18,801 nt of DNA from JBBSQE01 sp038258095 (GTDB taxonomy: Bacteria; Actinomycetota; Thermoleophilia; Solirubrobacterales; 70-9). Each line of letters opens with the position of its first letter. The first letter of the stretch is position 1. This document shows, piece by piece, positions 1 to 8,311 of the stretch. Made by a program: the position numbers and the translations under genes. Location of the stretch: positions 1 through 18,801 of the forward strand of contig JBBSQE010000030.1 in the NCBI GenBank assembly GCA_038258095.1, read 5' to 3'. The notes beneath the pieces were generated by a model, which worked only from the letters and a program-made list of their open reading frames with translations, searched no databases and had not been told where the DNA came from.

Positions 1-1
1 C

Positions 2-811
2 CTGTTCTTCCTGGTCCCGATGTACTTCATGGCCGAGCTGGCGCTCCGGTCGGGGTCCATCGCGACCGGGGGGTTCACCTTCACCTGGGCGTGGTCGAAC
101 TTTCCCGATGCCCTGTCAGCGAACAAGGAGCAGATCATCCGCTCCTTCTACTACGCGGGTACGGCGACGATCCTGGCCCTCCTGATCGCCTACCCGCTGG
201 CCTATGCCATCGCCCTGAGGGCCGGGCGCTACCGGCTGCTGCTCCTCTTCGCGGTGATCGCGCCGTTCTTCACGACCTACCTGATCCGCACGATCGCCTG
301 GAAGACGATCCTCTCCGACCAGAGCCCGGTCGTCAACTTCCTGCAGACGATCTCGGTCCTGCCTCCGGACGGCCACCTCCTCGCCACCCCTGCGGCTGTC
401 ATAGCCGGGCTGACCTACAACTTCGTGCCGTTCATGATCCTGCCGATCTACGCGAGTCTCGAGCGCGTGGACCTGCGATTGATCGAGGCCGCCAAGGACC
501 TCTACTCCTCGTCGCGCTCAGCCTTCCTGCGAGTCACCCTGCCGATCACGATGCCCGGTGTCGTCGCCGGCGTGCTCCTCACCTTCATCCCCGCCTTCGG
601 GGACTACGTGAACTCGGCTCTGCTCGGCGGCACGAACCAGGCGATGGTCGGCAACAAGATCCAGTCGCTCTACCTGGTGGAGCGGGATTACCCCGAGGCC
701 GCGGCACTCTCGTTCCTGATGATGGCCCTGATCCTGGTGACCGTCCTGATCTACATCAAGATGGCCGGAACCGAGGCCTTCATGGGCGACGAGGACGAGG
801 CGACCGCCTGA
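2..811 (+). CDS. PotB-like ABC transporter permease (5' partial)
   Basis: Inner-membrane permease of a binding-protein-dependent ABC importer, spermidine/putrescine (PotB) type. The frame is open to the left edge, and residues before the ATG at 20 already look like the first membrane helix, so the true start lies outside the window. About 270 codons are visible, with five or six hydrophobic segments. Near the C-terminal third a segment beginning IEAAKDLY and ending in LPITMPG matches the EAA loop that contacts the ATPase; the usual Gly after EAAxxx is replaced by Tyr. The gene ends 2 nt before the next permease gene, so the two are surely co-transcribed and probably form the heterodimer. The ATPase and binding protein are presumably upstream. 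Polyamine specificity is inferred from family resemblance and from the decarboxylase downstream; other cationic or aminophosphonate substrates are possible. Confidence 0.88.
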   Translation: MFFLVPMYFMAELALRSGSIATGGFTFTWAWSNFPDALSANKEQIIRSFYYAGTATILALLIAYPLAYAIALRAGRYRLLLLFAVIAPFFTTYLIRTIAWKTILSDQSPVVNFLQTISVLPPDGHLLATPAAVIAGLTYNFVPFMILPIYASLERVDLRLIEAAKDLYSSSRSAFLRVTLPITMPGVVAGVLLTFIPAFGDYVNSALLGGTNQAMVGNKIQSLYLVERDYPEAAALSFLMMALILVTVLIYIKMAGTEAFMGDEDEATA

Positions 812-813
812 CG

Positions 814-1635
814 ATGGCCTGGCTTCGCCGCAACGGGATCCGGATCTACGCCGGACTCGCGATCGCCTACATGCTGATCCCGATCGCCGTCATCGCCGTG
901 TTCTCGTTCGGAAACACACCGCGGGGAAAGCTCACCTTCGGACTCGACGACGGGTTCACCACGAAATACTGGTCGAGCGCCTTCTCCATCGATGAACTGA
1001 ACAACGCCCTGATCACCTCGCTGAAGCTGGCCGCCGTCGCCACCGTGATCTCGACGGTTATCGGCACCCTGATGGCGATGGCGCTGGTGCGGCACCAGTA
1101 CTTCGGGCGCCGAGCGACCAACCTGCTGATCATCCTTCCGATGGCGACGCCCGAGGTCGTGATCGGCGCCGCGCTCCTTTCGATGTTCATCACCTCGCAG
1201 ATCCCGCTCGGTTTCACGACCCTGCTGATCGCCCATGTGATGTTCTCGATCAGCTTCGTGGTGGTCGTAGTTCGCTCGCGGCTGATCGGCTTTGACCGCA
1301 GCCTCGAGGAGGCCGCGCGGGACCTCGGCGCGTCGTCCTTTCAGACGTTTCGCCTCGTCACCCTGCCTCTGATCGCTCCGGGTGTCCTCGGTGCGGCCCT
1401 GCTCGCCTTCGCGCTCTCGATCGACGATTTCATCATCTCGAACTTCAACTCGGGGACGACCGTGACATTCCCCCTCTACGTGTTCGGCGTCGCGCTCCGC
1501 GGCATCCCCGTCCAGGTCAATGTGCTGGCGACGATGCTCTTCTCGGTCACGGTGCTCGCCGTCGTGGCGGTCCTCTGGCAGCAGCGGCGGGCGGAGCGGA
1601 TGGCCGCGGTGCGGTCGGAGTTCGAGCCCGCCTAG
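814..1635 (+). CDS. PotC-like ABC transporter permease
   Basis: Second inner-membrane permease of the same importer, 273 residues, the usual PotC length. The ATG at 814 follows the previous stop by 2 nt, and a GA-rich stretch inside the upstream gene can serve as its ribosome site. The protein has about six membrane helices, the first at residues 10-30. The cytoplasmic EAA loop is canonical (EEAARDLGAS, then LPLIAPG), unlike that of its partner. It is followed by SIDDFIISNF, a stretch typical of PotC-type permeases. The tail is short and charged. Substrate is inferred as putrescine/spermidine or a related cation. The next gene starts 11 nt downstream, so transport and aldehyde oxidation are probably co-expressed. 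Confidence 0.9.
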   Translation: MAWLRRNGIRIYAGLAIAYMLIPIAVIAVFSFGNTPRGKLTFGLDDGFTTKYWSSAFSIDELNNALITSLKLAAVATVISTVIGTLMAMALVRHQYFGRRATNLLIILPMATPEVVIGAALLSMFITSQIPLGFTTLLIAHVMFSISFVVVVVRSRLIGFDRSLEEAARDLGASSFQTFRLVTLPLIAPGVLGAALLAFALSIDDFIISNFNSGTTVTFPLYVFGVALRGIPVQVNVLATMLFSVTVLAVVAVLWQQRRAERMAAVRSEFEPA

Positions 1636-1646
1636 GGCCCATCTCG

Positions 1647-3116
1647 GTGCCCGCCCCGCCACGACTTGCCAACTTCGTCGCCGGGGCCCCTCGCCCGGTC
1701 GATCCCGGGGAGTGGCTCGACGATGTGGATCCGGCGACCGGCGAGGTCGCGGCGCTGGTGCCGCTCTGCGGCGAGCCCGAGGTGGCGCAAGCGGTCGCCG
1801 CGGCCCGCGAGGCGCTGCCGAAGTGGCGGGCCGTCCCGCCGCAGCGCCGGGCCCGCGCCGTGATGCGCCTGCGCGAGGAGCTCGTCGCCCACCGGGAGGA
1901 GCTGGCCGCGCTGGTGACGGCCGACATGGGCAAGACCGTGGCGGACGCCGACGGGGAGGTCGGCCGGGGGATCGAGTCGGTCGAGTCCGCGACGGCGATC
2001 CCGCACCTGCTGAAGGGCGAGACGCTGGAGGGAGTCGCCGCCGGCGTCGACGTCGAGATGTTCCGCCAGTCCGTCGGTGTGGTGACGGCGATCACTCCGT
2101 TCAACTTCCCGGCGATGATCCCGCTCTGGTTCCTGCCCTTCGCGATCGCCTGCGGGAACACCTTCATCCTCAAGCCGTCCGAGCGGGACCCCCGGCCGGG
2201 AGGGTTGATCGCCGAGATCGCCGGCTCAATCGACGAGATACCGCCGGGCGTCGTCAACCTCGTCCACGGCGGGCGGAAGGCGGTGACTGCGATCCTCGAC
2301 TCGCCCGGCATCGACGCGGTCTCTTTCGTCGGCCAGGCCTCGACGGCCCGCTTCGTGGCCTCCCGTGGCGCGGAGACCGGCAAGCGCGTCCAGGCCCTGG
2401 GCGGGGCGAAAAACTCCCTGGTCGTGATGCCGGACGCCGATCTCGGTCAGGCGGTCCCGGCGATTCTCGCCTCGGCCTTCGGAGCTGCCGGGCAGCGCTG
2501 CCTCGCCGGCTCCGTCTGCGTGCTGGTCGGGGACCAGGAGCGCCAGGATGATGGCCGCCTCGCCCTAACCGAGGCTGCCGTGCAGCTCCGGGTCGGCCAT
2601 GGCTCCGATCCCGGCACCGACGTCTGCCCGCTGATCGACTCGGTCGCCCGGGAGCGGATCGCAACGGCCATCGCCGCCGCGGCGCAGGAGGGCGCCGAGC
2701 TGGTCCTCGACGGCCGCGGCCAGGACGCGGGGCCTGCCGGGACAATGATCGGGCCGAGCATCGTCGAGGCTCGTGACCGGGACGCGGAGATCTGCCGCGA
2801 CGAGCTCTTCGGGCCCCTGCTCACCGTGGTCCGTGCCGATGACCTCGGTGACGCTCTCGCGTTCCTGAACGGCTCGCGCTACGGAAACGCGGGCTCGATC
2901 TTCACCCGCTCCGCGGCCGCGATCCGCCGTTACCGGGTCGAGGTCGAGGCCGGGATGCTCGGCGTCAACGTCGGCGTGCCGGCGCCGGTCGCATGGTTTC
3001 CCTTTTCGGGCTGGAAGGACTCGATCGACGGCGACCTGCACGCTAACGGTGCCGATGCGGTCGAGTTCTACACCCGTAAGAAGGTTGTCACGCAGCGGGT
3101 CGACACCGGCGTCTGA
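1647..3116 (+). CDS. CoA-acylating (methyl)malonate-semialdehyde dehydrogenase family
   Basis: NAD-dependent aldehyde dehydrogenase of the MmsA/IolA type, which converts malonate or methylmalonate semialdehyde plus CoA to acetyl-CoA or propionyl-CoA and CO2. Length is 489 residues, normal for the family. Visible motifs: TPFNFPAM and CGNTFILKPSERDP in the cofactor domain, QALGGAKN where hydrolytic aldehyde dehydrogenases carry their Glu (here Ala, as in the CoA-acylating branch), catalytic Cys285 in GQRCLAG, and the C-terminal GDLHANG and FYTRKK stretches typical of IolA/MmsA. One difference is Ser after GGAKN where many members have His. The start is GTG at 1647, 11 nt after the permease stop. 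The gene may act on semialdehydes from beta-alanine or polyamine breakdown, which would fit the neighbours, or in valine/inositol catabolism. Confidence 0.87.
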   Translation: MPAPPRLANFVAGAPRPVDPGEWLDDVDPATGEVAALVPLCGEPEVAQAVAAAREALPKWRAVPPQRRARAVMRLREELVAHREELAALVTADMGKTVADADGEVGRGIESVESATAIPHLLKGETLEGVAAGVDVEMFRQSVGVVTAITPFNFPAMIPLWFLPFAIACGNTFILKPSERDPRPGGLIAEIAGSIDEIPPGVVNLVHGGRKAVTAILDSPGIDAVSFVGQASTARFVASRGAETGKRVQALGGAKNSLVVMPDADLGQAVPAILASAFGAAGQRCLAGSVCVLVGDQERQDDGRLALTEAAVQLRVGHGSDPGTDVCPLIDSVARERIATAIAAAAQEGAELVLDGRGQDAGPAGTMIGPSIVEARDRDAEICRDELFGPLLTVVRADDLGDALAFLNGSRYGNAGSIFTRSAAAIRRYRVEVEAGMLGVNVGVPAPVAWFPFSGWKDSIDGDLHANGADAVEFYTRKKVVTQRVDTGV

Positions 3117-3145
3117 GGGCTGGACGAGTCCGGCCGCCTGGGTTC

Positions 3146-3151
3146 TAAGCT
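3146..3151 (+). promoter_or_regulatory. -10 element before interrupted aldehyde dehydrogenase
   Basis: TAAGCT ends 7 nt before the ATG at 3159, with no ribosome site between. It suggests a promoter in the 42 nt gap after the MmsA-type gene. Confidence 0.5.
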
Positions 3152-3158
3152 TGGGCTG

Positions 3159-4667
3159 ATGGGTGCAGAGCCGGAGACACGACACCTGATCGGCGGCGAG
3201 CAGGTCGCCGGCACCGGCTCCGCGTCAGATGTCGAGAACCCCGCGACCGAGGAGGCGGTCGCAACGGTCGCGCTGCCCGGGCCCGAGCAGGTGGACTCGG
3301 CGATTGCGGCCGCTCGAGAGGCATCGCGAGTCTGGGCCGTCATTCCGGCCGGCGAGCGGGGCGAGATGCTTCACGAGGTCGCCCACAGGCTGCGCGCCCG
3401 TACCGACCAGATCGCTGCGGTGATGACCGCCGAGGGCGGCAAGCCGCTGCTCGAGAACACCGACGAGATCGGCTGGACGGCGGCCGCCTTCGACTACTAC
3501 GCGGAGATCGGACGCGACTCCGCCGGCCGGGTCATCCCGCCGATCGAGGTATCCCAGCTTGCCCTCGTCGTCAAGGACCCGCTCGGCGTGGTCGGCTGCA
3601 TCGTCCCCTGGAACTACCCGATCCTCCTGCTCGCGTGGAAGCTGGCGCCCGCCCTCGCGGCCGGTAACGCGACGGTCTGCAAGCCGTCCGAGGTGACTCC
3701 CCTCTAGACGCTGATGCTCGCCGGGTGCTTCGACCACCTGCCCCCAGGCGTCGTCAACATCGTCGCCGGAGAGGGCGATGTCGGCGCCGCGATGACGACC
3801 GACGACCGCGTCGACTGCATCGCCTTCACCGGGTCTGTCGCGACCGGCAAGCGCGTGGCGGTTGCCTGCGCCGAGCGGGTCGCGCGGGTCAATCTGGAGA
3901 TGGGCGGCAAGGACCCGTTCATCGTCTGCTCCGACGTTGCTCGCGACGGCGGGCTCGAGGTCGCCGCACGCGGGGGTGCCTGGGCCGCCTACCTGAACGC
4001 GGGCCAGGTCTGCACATCCGCGGAGCGCTTCTACGTGATGGAGGACCTCTACGACGACTACGTGAGCGCCTTTGTCGAGCACACCAAGACGCTCGTAGTC
4101 GGAGATCCGACCGACTCGAACACCGACATCGGGCCGATGGTCTCGGCCGTCCAGCGCGGCAAGGTCGAGGCCCAGATCGAAGCCGCGGTCTCCTCGGGTG
4201 CCGAGGTGCTGGTGGGCGGTGGCGACGCGGGCCACGACCGGGGCCACTACTTCGCGCCGGCCGTCGTCACCGGCGCCGCCGCGGAGACCGACCTGTTGAG
4301 CGAGGAGACGTTCGGGCCGGTCGCGCCGATCGTCCCCGTGAAGAGCCTCGATGAGGCGATCGAGCTGGCGAACTCGACCCGCTTCGGTCTCGGCGCCAAC
4401 GTCTACACCCGCGACCTCGCCACCATGGTCCGCTGCCTGCGGGAGATCAAGGCCGGGACTGTCTGGTTCAACGACCCCCTGACCGACAACGACGCCGGCC
4501 CGTTCGGCGGCTTCAAGCAGTCCGGCCTCGGCCGCGAGCTCGGCCGCGAGGGCCTCGAGGCCTTCCAGGAGACCAAGCACGTCCACATCGAGACCGAGAT
4601 CGAGGCGAAGGACTGGTGGTACCCCTACGGCGAGGCGACCGGCGGCGACCCGCCGGCGCAGGGCTGA
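3159..4667 (+). pseudogene. Aldehyde dehydrogenase interrupted by in-frame TAG
   Basis: NAD(P)-dependent aldehyde dehydrogenase of the betaine/aminobutyraldehyde type, read as 3159-3707 and 3714-4667 in the same frame, separated only by a TAG at 3705-3707. Ignoring that codon gives about 502 residues, the family's normal length, with no frameshift. The upstream piece holds Asn152 in PWNYP and the CKPSE motif; the downstream piece holds Glu247 in EMGGKDP, Cys285 in GQVCTS, EETFGP and the FGGFKQSGLGRELG end. Neither fragment has the whole active site, so the gene is dead as written unless the codon is read through or is a sequence error. Conservation of everything after the stop argues for a very recent change or an error. 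Expected residues there are Ser (TCG) or Gln (CAG), each one base away. Possible substrates are 4-aminobutyraldehyde, guanidinobutyraldehyde or betaine aldehyde. Confidence 0.85.
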
Positions 4668-4687
4668 GCGCTCGACCGGTTCGCCCC

Positions 4688-4693
4688 TAGACT
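4688..4693 (+). promoter_or_regulatory. -10 element before decarboxylase gene
   Basis: TAGACT ends 7 nt before the GTG at 4701. It supports that start and suggests that the decarboxylase, deiminase-like and hydrolase genes can be transcribed as one leaderless unit. Confidence 0.55.
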
Positions 4694-4700
4694 CGAGGCG

Positions 4701-6170
4701 GTGAGCCCCACCGACTCCACTCCCTCCGTCGACGCGCTGATCGCCTACGCCGAGCGCGACCCGGCGCGCCTGCACGTCCCGGGCCACAAGGGCGGGCCGG
4801 GGGCCGACCCCGCGATGCTGCGCCTGGTCGGCGACGCGGGGGTTCACGACGACATCCCGGCGCTGATCCACGGCGTCGACATCGGTGAGGAGCCCACGCC
4901 CCTCCGGCAGGCACGGCGGCTCGCCGCCGAGGCCTGGGGCGCGGAGCGGACCTGGTTCCTCGTCAACGGAGCCTCGCAGGGCAACCAGGCCGCCTGCCTG
5001 GCCCTCGCGCACATGGGGGAGCGGGTCGTCGTGCAGCGCAACGTCCACTCGTCGGTGATCGACGGAATGGTCCTCGGCGGCCTGAGCCCCTCCTTCGTGG
5101 CCGCGGAGATCGACCCGGAGCTCGGCGTGGCGCACTGCCTGACGCCGGAGTCCCTCGCCGCGGCGCTGGACCGCGCGCCGGAGGCCGTCGCCGCGATGGT
5201 CGTGTCTCCCACCTATTTCGGCGCCTGCGCGGACATTGCCGCTATGGTCGAGGTGGCGCACAGCAGGGACGTTCCGCTGATCGTCGACGAGGCCTGGGGC
5301 GCGCACCTGCGCTTCCATCCTGACCTTCCGCCCGACGCGCTCTCATGCGGTGCGGACCTCGTCCTCTCCTCAACCCACAAGATCCTCGGCAGCCTGACGC
5401 AGTCAGCGATGATCCACCTCGGGGCAGAAAGCCGCCTCGAGGAGGACGTGATCGACCGGTGCATCAGCCTCGTCGAGACGACCAGTCCGAGCGCTCTGCT
5501 CTGCGGTTCGCTCGATGCGGCTCGCCGCCAGGCCGCGGTCCACGGCGAGGAGCTCCTCGGCGAGACGATCGAGACCCTGCGGCGCACCCGGGCCGCGATC
5601 CGCGAGATCCCCGGCCTCGACGTGCTCGATGACGCGATGGTCGGGCGGTCGGGGGTCGCGGGGTGGGACCCGCTCCGCCTCTCGATCGACACCCGCGGGA
5701 CCGGCGCGAGCGGTTACCGCCTCGGCGAGATGACGCGCGCCGAGGAGGACATCAACTTCGAGCTGACGTCCGAGCACGTCGTCGTCTGCGTCTTCGGGAT
5801 GGGGGCCCCGGCGGCACCGGAGGCCGAGCGCCTATTGCGCGCGTTGCAGGCGACGGTCGATCGCCTCGACGCCGAGCCTCCGGTGAAGAGGCCCGAGTTC
5901 GCGCCGCCGCCGCCCTGGGGCGAGGTCGCCCTGTCCCCCCGCGAGGCGTTCCTCGGGCCGCAGGACGTCGTCCCCTTCTCGGAGGCCGCGGGGCGGATCG
6001 CGGCAGAGTCGCTCGCGGCCTATCCGCCCGGGATTCCCAACGTCCTGCCGGGCGAGCGCTTGACCAAGGAGACCCTCGACTACATCAGCGAGAGCGTCAC
6101 CCACGGCGGGTTCGTGCGCGGAGCGACGGACCGGGAGCTGAGGACGCTCCGCGTATCCCGCGAGGCGTGA
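4701..6170 (+). CDS. Orn/Lys/Arg decarboxylase, short SpeA-like form
   Basis: PLP-dependent fold-type I decarboxylase of basic amino acids, probably arginine to agmatine or ornithine to putrescine; cytoplasmic. Length 489 residues matches the short Bacillus SpeA/YaaO branch, without the flavodoxin-like N-terminal domain of the large E. coli enzymes. Motifs: HVPGHKGG near residue 28, the NGASQGN loop that holds PLP phosphate, Asp196 in VDEAWG, which contacts the pyridine nitrogen, and the Schiff-base Lys227 in SSTHKILGSLTQSA. The C-terminal part from about residue 390 matches the family's C-terminal domain, with PGIPNVLPGE and a DYI segment. The start is GTG at 4701, set by a TAGACT hexamer 7 nt upstream and no ribosome site. 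Arg versus Orn preference cannot be told from sequence alone. The next two genes could process its product or supply its substrate. Confidence 0.88.
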   Translation: MSPTDSTPSVDALIAYAERDPARLHVPGHKGGPGADPAMLRLVGDAGVHDDIPALIHGVDIGEEPTPLRQARRLAAEAWGAERTWFLVNGASQGNQAACLALAHMGERVVVQRNVHSSVIDGMVLGGLSPSFVAAEIDPELGVAHCLTPESLAAALDRAPEAVAAMVVSPTYFGACADIAAMVEVAHSRDVPLIVDEAWGAHLRFHPDLPPDALSCGADLVLSSTHKILGSLTQSAMIHLGAESRLEEDVIDRCISLVETTSPSALLCGSLDAARRQAAVHGEELLGETIETLRRTRAAIREIPGLDVLDDAMVGRSGVAGWDPLRLSIDTRGTGASGYRLGEMTRAEEDINFELTSEHVVVCVFGMGAPAAPEAERLLRALQATVDRLDAEPPVKRPEFAPPPPWGEVALSPREAFLGPQDVVPFSEAAGRIAAESLAAYPPGIPNVLPGERLTKETLDYISESVTHGGFVRGATDRELRTLRVSREA

Positions 6171-6183
6171 GAAGGTTGATGCG

Positions 6184-7059
6184 ATGACGGAACTCGGAGA
6201 CTGGGGCGTCGATTCCGAGCACGGAGCGCTGCGCGACGTGCTGCTCTGCCCGCCGGAAAACTTCCGCTGGTTGCCCACCTCGGCGATCTCCCAAGCGACC
6301 CTCGACAGCGGCCGCCGCTACGACGCCGAGGCCGCCGCCGCCCAGCACCGCGAGCTTGTCGCCGTCTACGAGTCAGCCGGCGTCATCTGCCACTTTCTCG
6401 AGCCGGACCCGGCGCTGCCCTACCAGGTGTTCGCCCGCGATTCGAGCGTCGGGACGCCGTGGGGGCCGGTGGTCACCCAGCTCGCCCAGTGGTGGCGGCG
6501 CGGCGAGTACGCGCCGGTGATCCGCTTCTACGAGGAGGCGGGCATCCCGATCCACAGGATGATCACCGCCGGGTCCCTCGAGGGCGGGGACGTGATGATC
6601 GTCGAGCCCGGGAGCGTCCTGATCGGGACCGGCGAGACGCGCACCCAGGAGCAGGCGGCACGCCAGCTCGCCGGATGGTTCACCGAGGGCGGGTGGGAGG
6701 CGCGCGTCGAGCGCATCCCCGGCGTCTACGTCCACATCGACGTGCTCGTCGCGGTGGTGGCGGAGAAGCTCGCGGCAGTCTGCACCGACGCCGTCTCGTC
6801 GTCGCTGGTCGCCTGGCTGCGGGCCAAGAGCTTCGAGCTGATCGAGATCCCCGCCGATGATGCGTTCGAGCTCGGCGTGAACGCCGTCTCGCTGGGTGAG
6901 GACCGAGTCCTCTCCGGCGGCAGGGCGACCGCCCTGAACGAGGGGATGCGCGCCCACGGCCTCGAGGTCTTCGCCCCGGAGCTCGAGATGTTCACCCTCG
7001 GTGGGGGCGGGGCGCACTGCCTGGGGCAGGCGCTGCGCAGGGATCGGCTGGCGGGCTGA
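6184..7059 (+). CDS. Arginine-deiminase/amidinotransferase-fold enzyme
   Basis: Guanidine-modifying enzyme of the pentein superfamily (arginine deiminase, DDAH, amidinotransferase), 291 residues. The active-site set is complete: Asp86 in FARDSS, Glu133 and Asp136 in LEGGD, His184 and Asp186 in VHIDV, and the nucleophile Cys279 in GGGGAHCLG near the C-terminus. The FxRDxS and GGxHC patterns resemble arginine deiminase more than DDAH, but the protein is far shorter than classical ArcA (about 400 residues) and is not the usual agmatine deiminase type. Expected chemistry is hydrolysis of a guanidine to a ureido group plus ammonia, on arginine, agmatine or a methylated form. The ATG at 6184 has GAAGG 8 nt upstream. 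It lies 13 nt after the decarboxylase gene and 1 nt before the carbamoyl hydrolase gene, which suggests consecutive steps. The exact substrate is unknown. Confidence 0.8.
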   Translation: MTELGDWGVDSEHGALRDVLLCPPENFRWLPTSAISQATLDSGRRYDAEAAAAQHRELVAVYESAGVICHFLEPDPALPYQVFARDSSVGTPWGPVVTQLAQWWRRGEYAPVIRFYEEAGIPIHRMITAGSLEGGDVMIVEPGSVLIGTGETRTQEQAARQLAGWFTEGGWEARVERIPGVYVHIDVLVAVVAEKLAAVCTDAVSSSLVAWLRAKSFELIEIPADDAFELGVNAVSLGEDRVLSGGRATALNEGMRAHGLEVFAPELEMFTLGGGGAHCLGQALRRDRLAG

Positions 7060-7060
7060 G

Positions 7061-8287
7061 GTGGCGGAGGTCGATGCCGCCCGGGTGATCGAGGACCTGC
7101 GCGAGCTGGCGCGCCGGACCGGCGATGAGTCCGGTGCCCAGCGGCTCTGCTGGAGCAAAGGGGGGCGGGAGGCGCGAGCGTTCCTCGTCGAGCTCCTGTC
7201 CGAGCTCGGGCTGGAGCTCGAGGTCGACGAGGCCGGGAATGGGTGGTCGTATCTGGAGGGCGAGCCGTCGGATGAGAAGACGCTCGCGGTCGGGTCCCAC
7301 ATCGACTCCGTGCCCGACGGCGGCTGGCTCGACGGTGCCCTCGGGGTGATGGCCGCGGTCGGCGTGCTGCGTGCCTGGGTGGAGTCCGGGGAGAAGCCAC
7401 CCCGCGGGGTCGCCCTGATCGACTTCGCCGACGAGGAGGGGGCGCGGTTCGGCCGCAGCCTGTTCGGAAGCTCGGCGGCCACCGGGACGCTCGACCCGGC
7501 CACGATGGCCGAGTCGCGGGACTCCGAGGGCCGGCCCGCCCCCGAGGTGCTGGCCGAGAACGGTGTCGAGCTCGAGCGCGCGCCCGAGGCCGTGTCGCGG
7601 CTCGAGAGGATCGGCGCCTACCTGGAGCTCCACATCGAGCAGGGGCCGGTGCTCTGGGACGACGGGGCTCCACTCGCGGCGGTGCGCGGCTGCGTCGGCA
7701 TCGAGAGGCTGCGCTTCATCATCTCAGGACAGGCGTCCCATGCCGGGACCACGCCGATGAACCGCCGACATGACGCGGGGCTGGCCGCGGCGAGGGCCGC
7801 CCTCGCGGTCGAGCGAGTGGCGGGAGCCACTGGAGGGAAGGGTGTGGCGACCACGGGCCGGCTCACCCTGCGGCCCGGGATCGTGACGGCTGTTGCCGGA
7901 GAGGCCGAGCTCGGCGTCGACCTTCGCCATCCCGACAGCGCCGGGCTCGCACGGATGCTCGCCGACGCACGCCAGGCCGTCGCAAGTGCCGCGGACGAAC
8001 GCGGCTGCACCTTTCGCGAGGAGGCGATCTGGCGGATCGCGCCGATTCACTTCGACGACGGGCTGGTCGCCAAGGCCTCGGAGCTGGCGGGCGGCCGGGT
8101 GATGACGAGCGGCGCGCTCCACGACGCCGCCGAGATGGCCGGCCGAGTCCCGGCAGCGATGCTCTTCGTCGCCTCGGTCGGAGGGATCAGCCACGCGGCG
8201 ATCGAGGACACGGCCGAGGAGGACCTCCTCGCCGCGATCGAGGCCTTCGGCAAGCTGGCCCAAACCTTGGTCGGGCCCAGCGGGTGA
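7061..8287 (+). CDS. M20-family carbamoyl-amide hydrolase (HyuC/AllC-like)
   Basis: Zinc-dependent hydrolase that cleaves N-carbamoyl or ureido groups, of the family holding L-N-carbamoylase, beta-ureidopropionase and allantoate amidohydrolase. Length 408 residues is typical. Metal and catalytic residues are all present: His80 in GSHIDS, Asp91 in LDGALG, Glu125/Glu126 in DEEGARF, His191 in LHIEQGP and His378 in GISHAA. The HAGTTPMNRR segment of the lid domain is also canonical. The start chosen is GTG at 7061, one base after the upstream stop; the frame stays open further upstream, but that would overlap the previous gene. The close coupling suggests it removes the ureido group made by the preceding enzyme, for example from N-carbamoylputrescine or citrulline. 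Other choices are N-carbamoyl-beta-alanine or a ureide. It converges on the glyoxalase gene 24 nt downstream. Confidence 0.88.
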   Translation: MAEVDAARVIEDLRELARRTGDESGAQRLCWSKGGREARAFLVELLSELGLELEVDEAGNGWSYLEGEPSDEKTLAVGSHIDSVPDGGWLDGALGVMAAVGVLRAWVESGEKPPRGVALIDFADEEGARFGRSLFGSSAATGTLDPATMAESRDSEGRPAPEVLAENGVELERAPEAVSRLERIGAYLELHIEQGPVLWDDGAPLAAVRGCVGIERLRFIISGQASHAGTTPMNRRHDAGLAAARAALAVERVAGATGGKGVATTGRLTLRPGIVTAVAGEAELGVDLRHPDSAGLARMLADARQAVASAADERGCTFREEAIWRIAPIHFDDGLVAKASELAGGRVMTSGALHDAAEMAGRVPAAMLFVASVGGISHAAIEDTAEEDLLAAIEAFGKLAQTLVGPSG

Positions 8288-8311
8288 CGGGCCGAAGATC
8301 TTCTGCACTAC

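Noticed and set aside
1633..1638. TAGGGC 8 nt before the GTG at 1647 as a further leaderless -10
   Set aside because: It lacks the final T, has a longer gap than the other eight sites and overlaps the permease stop codon; co-transcription with the permeases is simpler.
3705..3707. TAG as a programmed pyrrolysine or other recoding site
   Set aside because: No stem-loop or recoding signal was seen, the family has Ser or Gln there, and no amber-decoding gene is in the window; nonsense mutation or error is more likely.
3225..5318. 697-codon open frame on the minus strand
   Set aside because: It lies antisense to two well-supported enzymes with full motifs and is rich in Arg, Gly, Asp and Val runs, as expected from the shadow of high-GC genes.
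8294..8303. GAAGATCTTC palindrome between the convergent hydrolase and glyoxalase genes
   Set aside because: A 10 nt palindrome without loop or T-tract is too weak to call a terminator.
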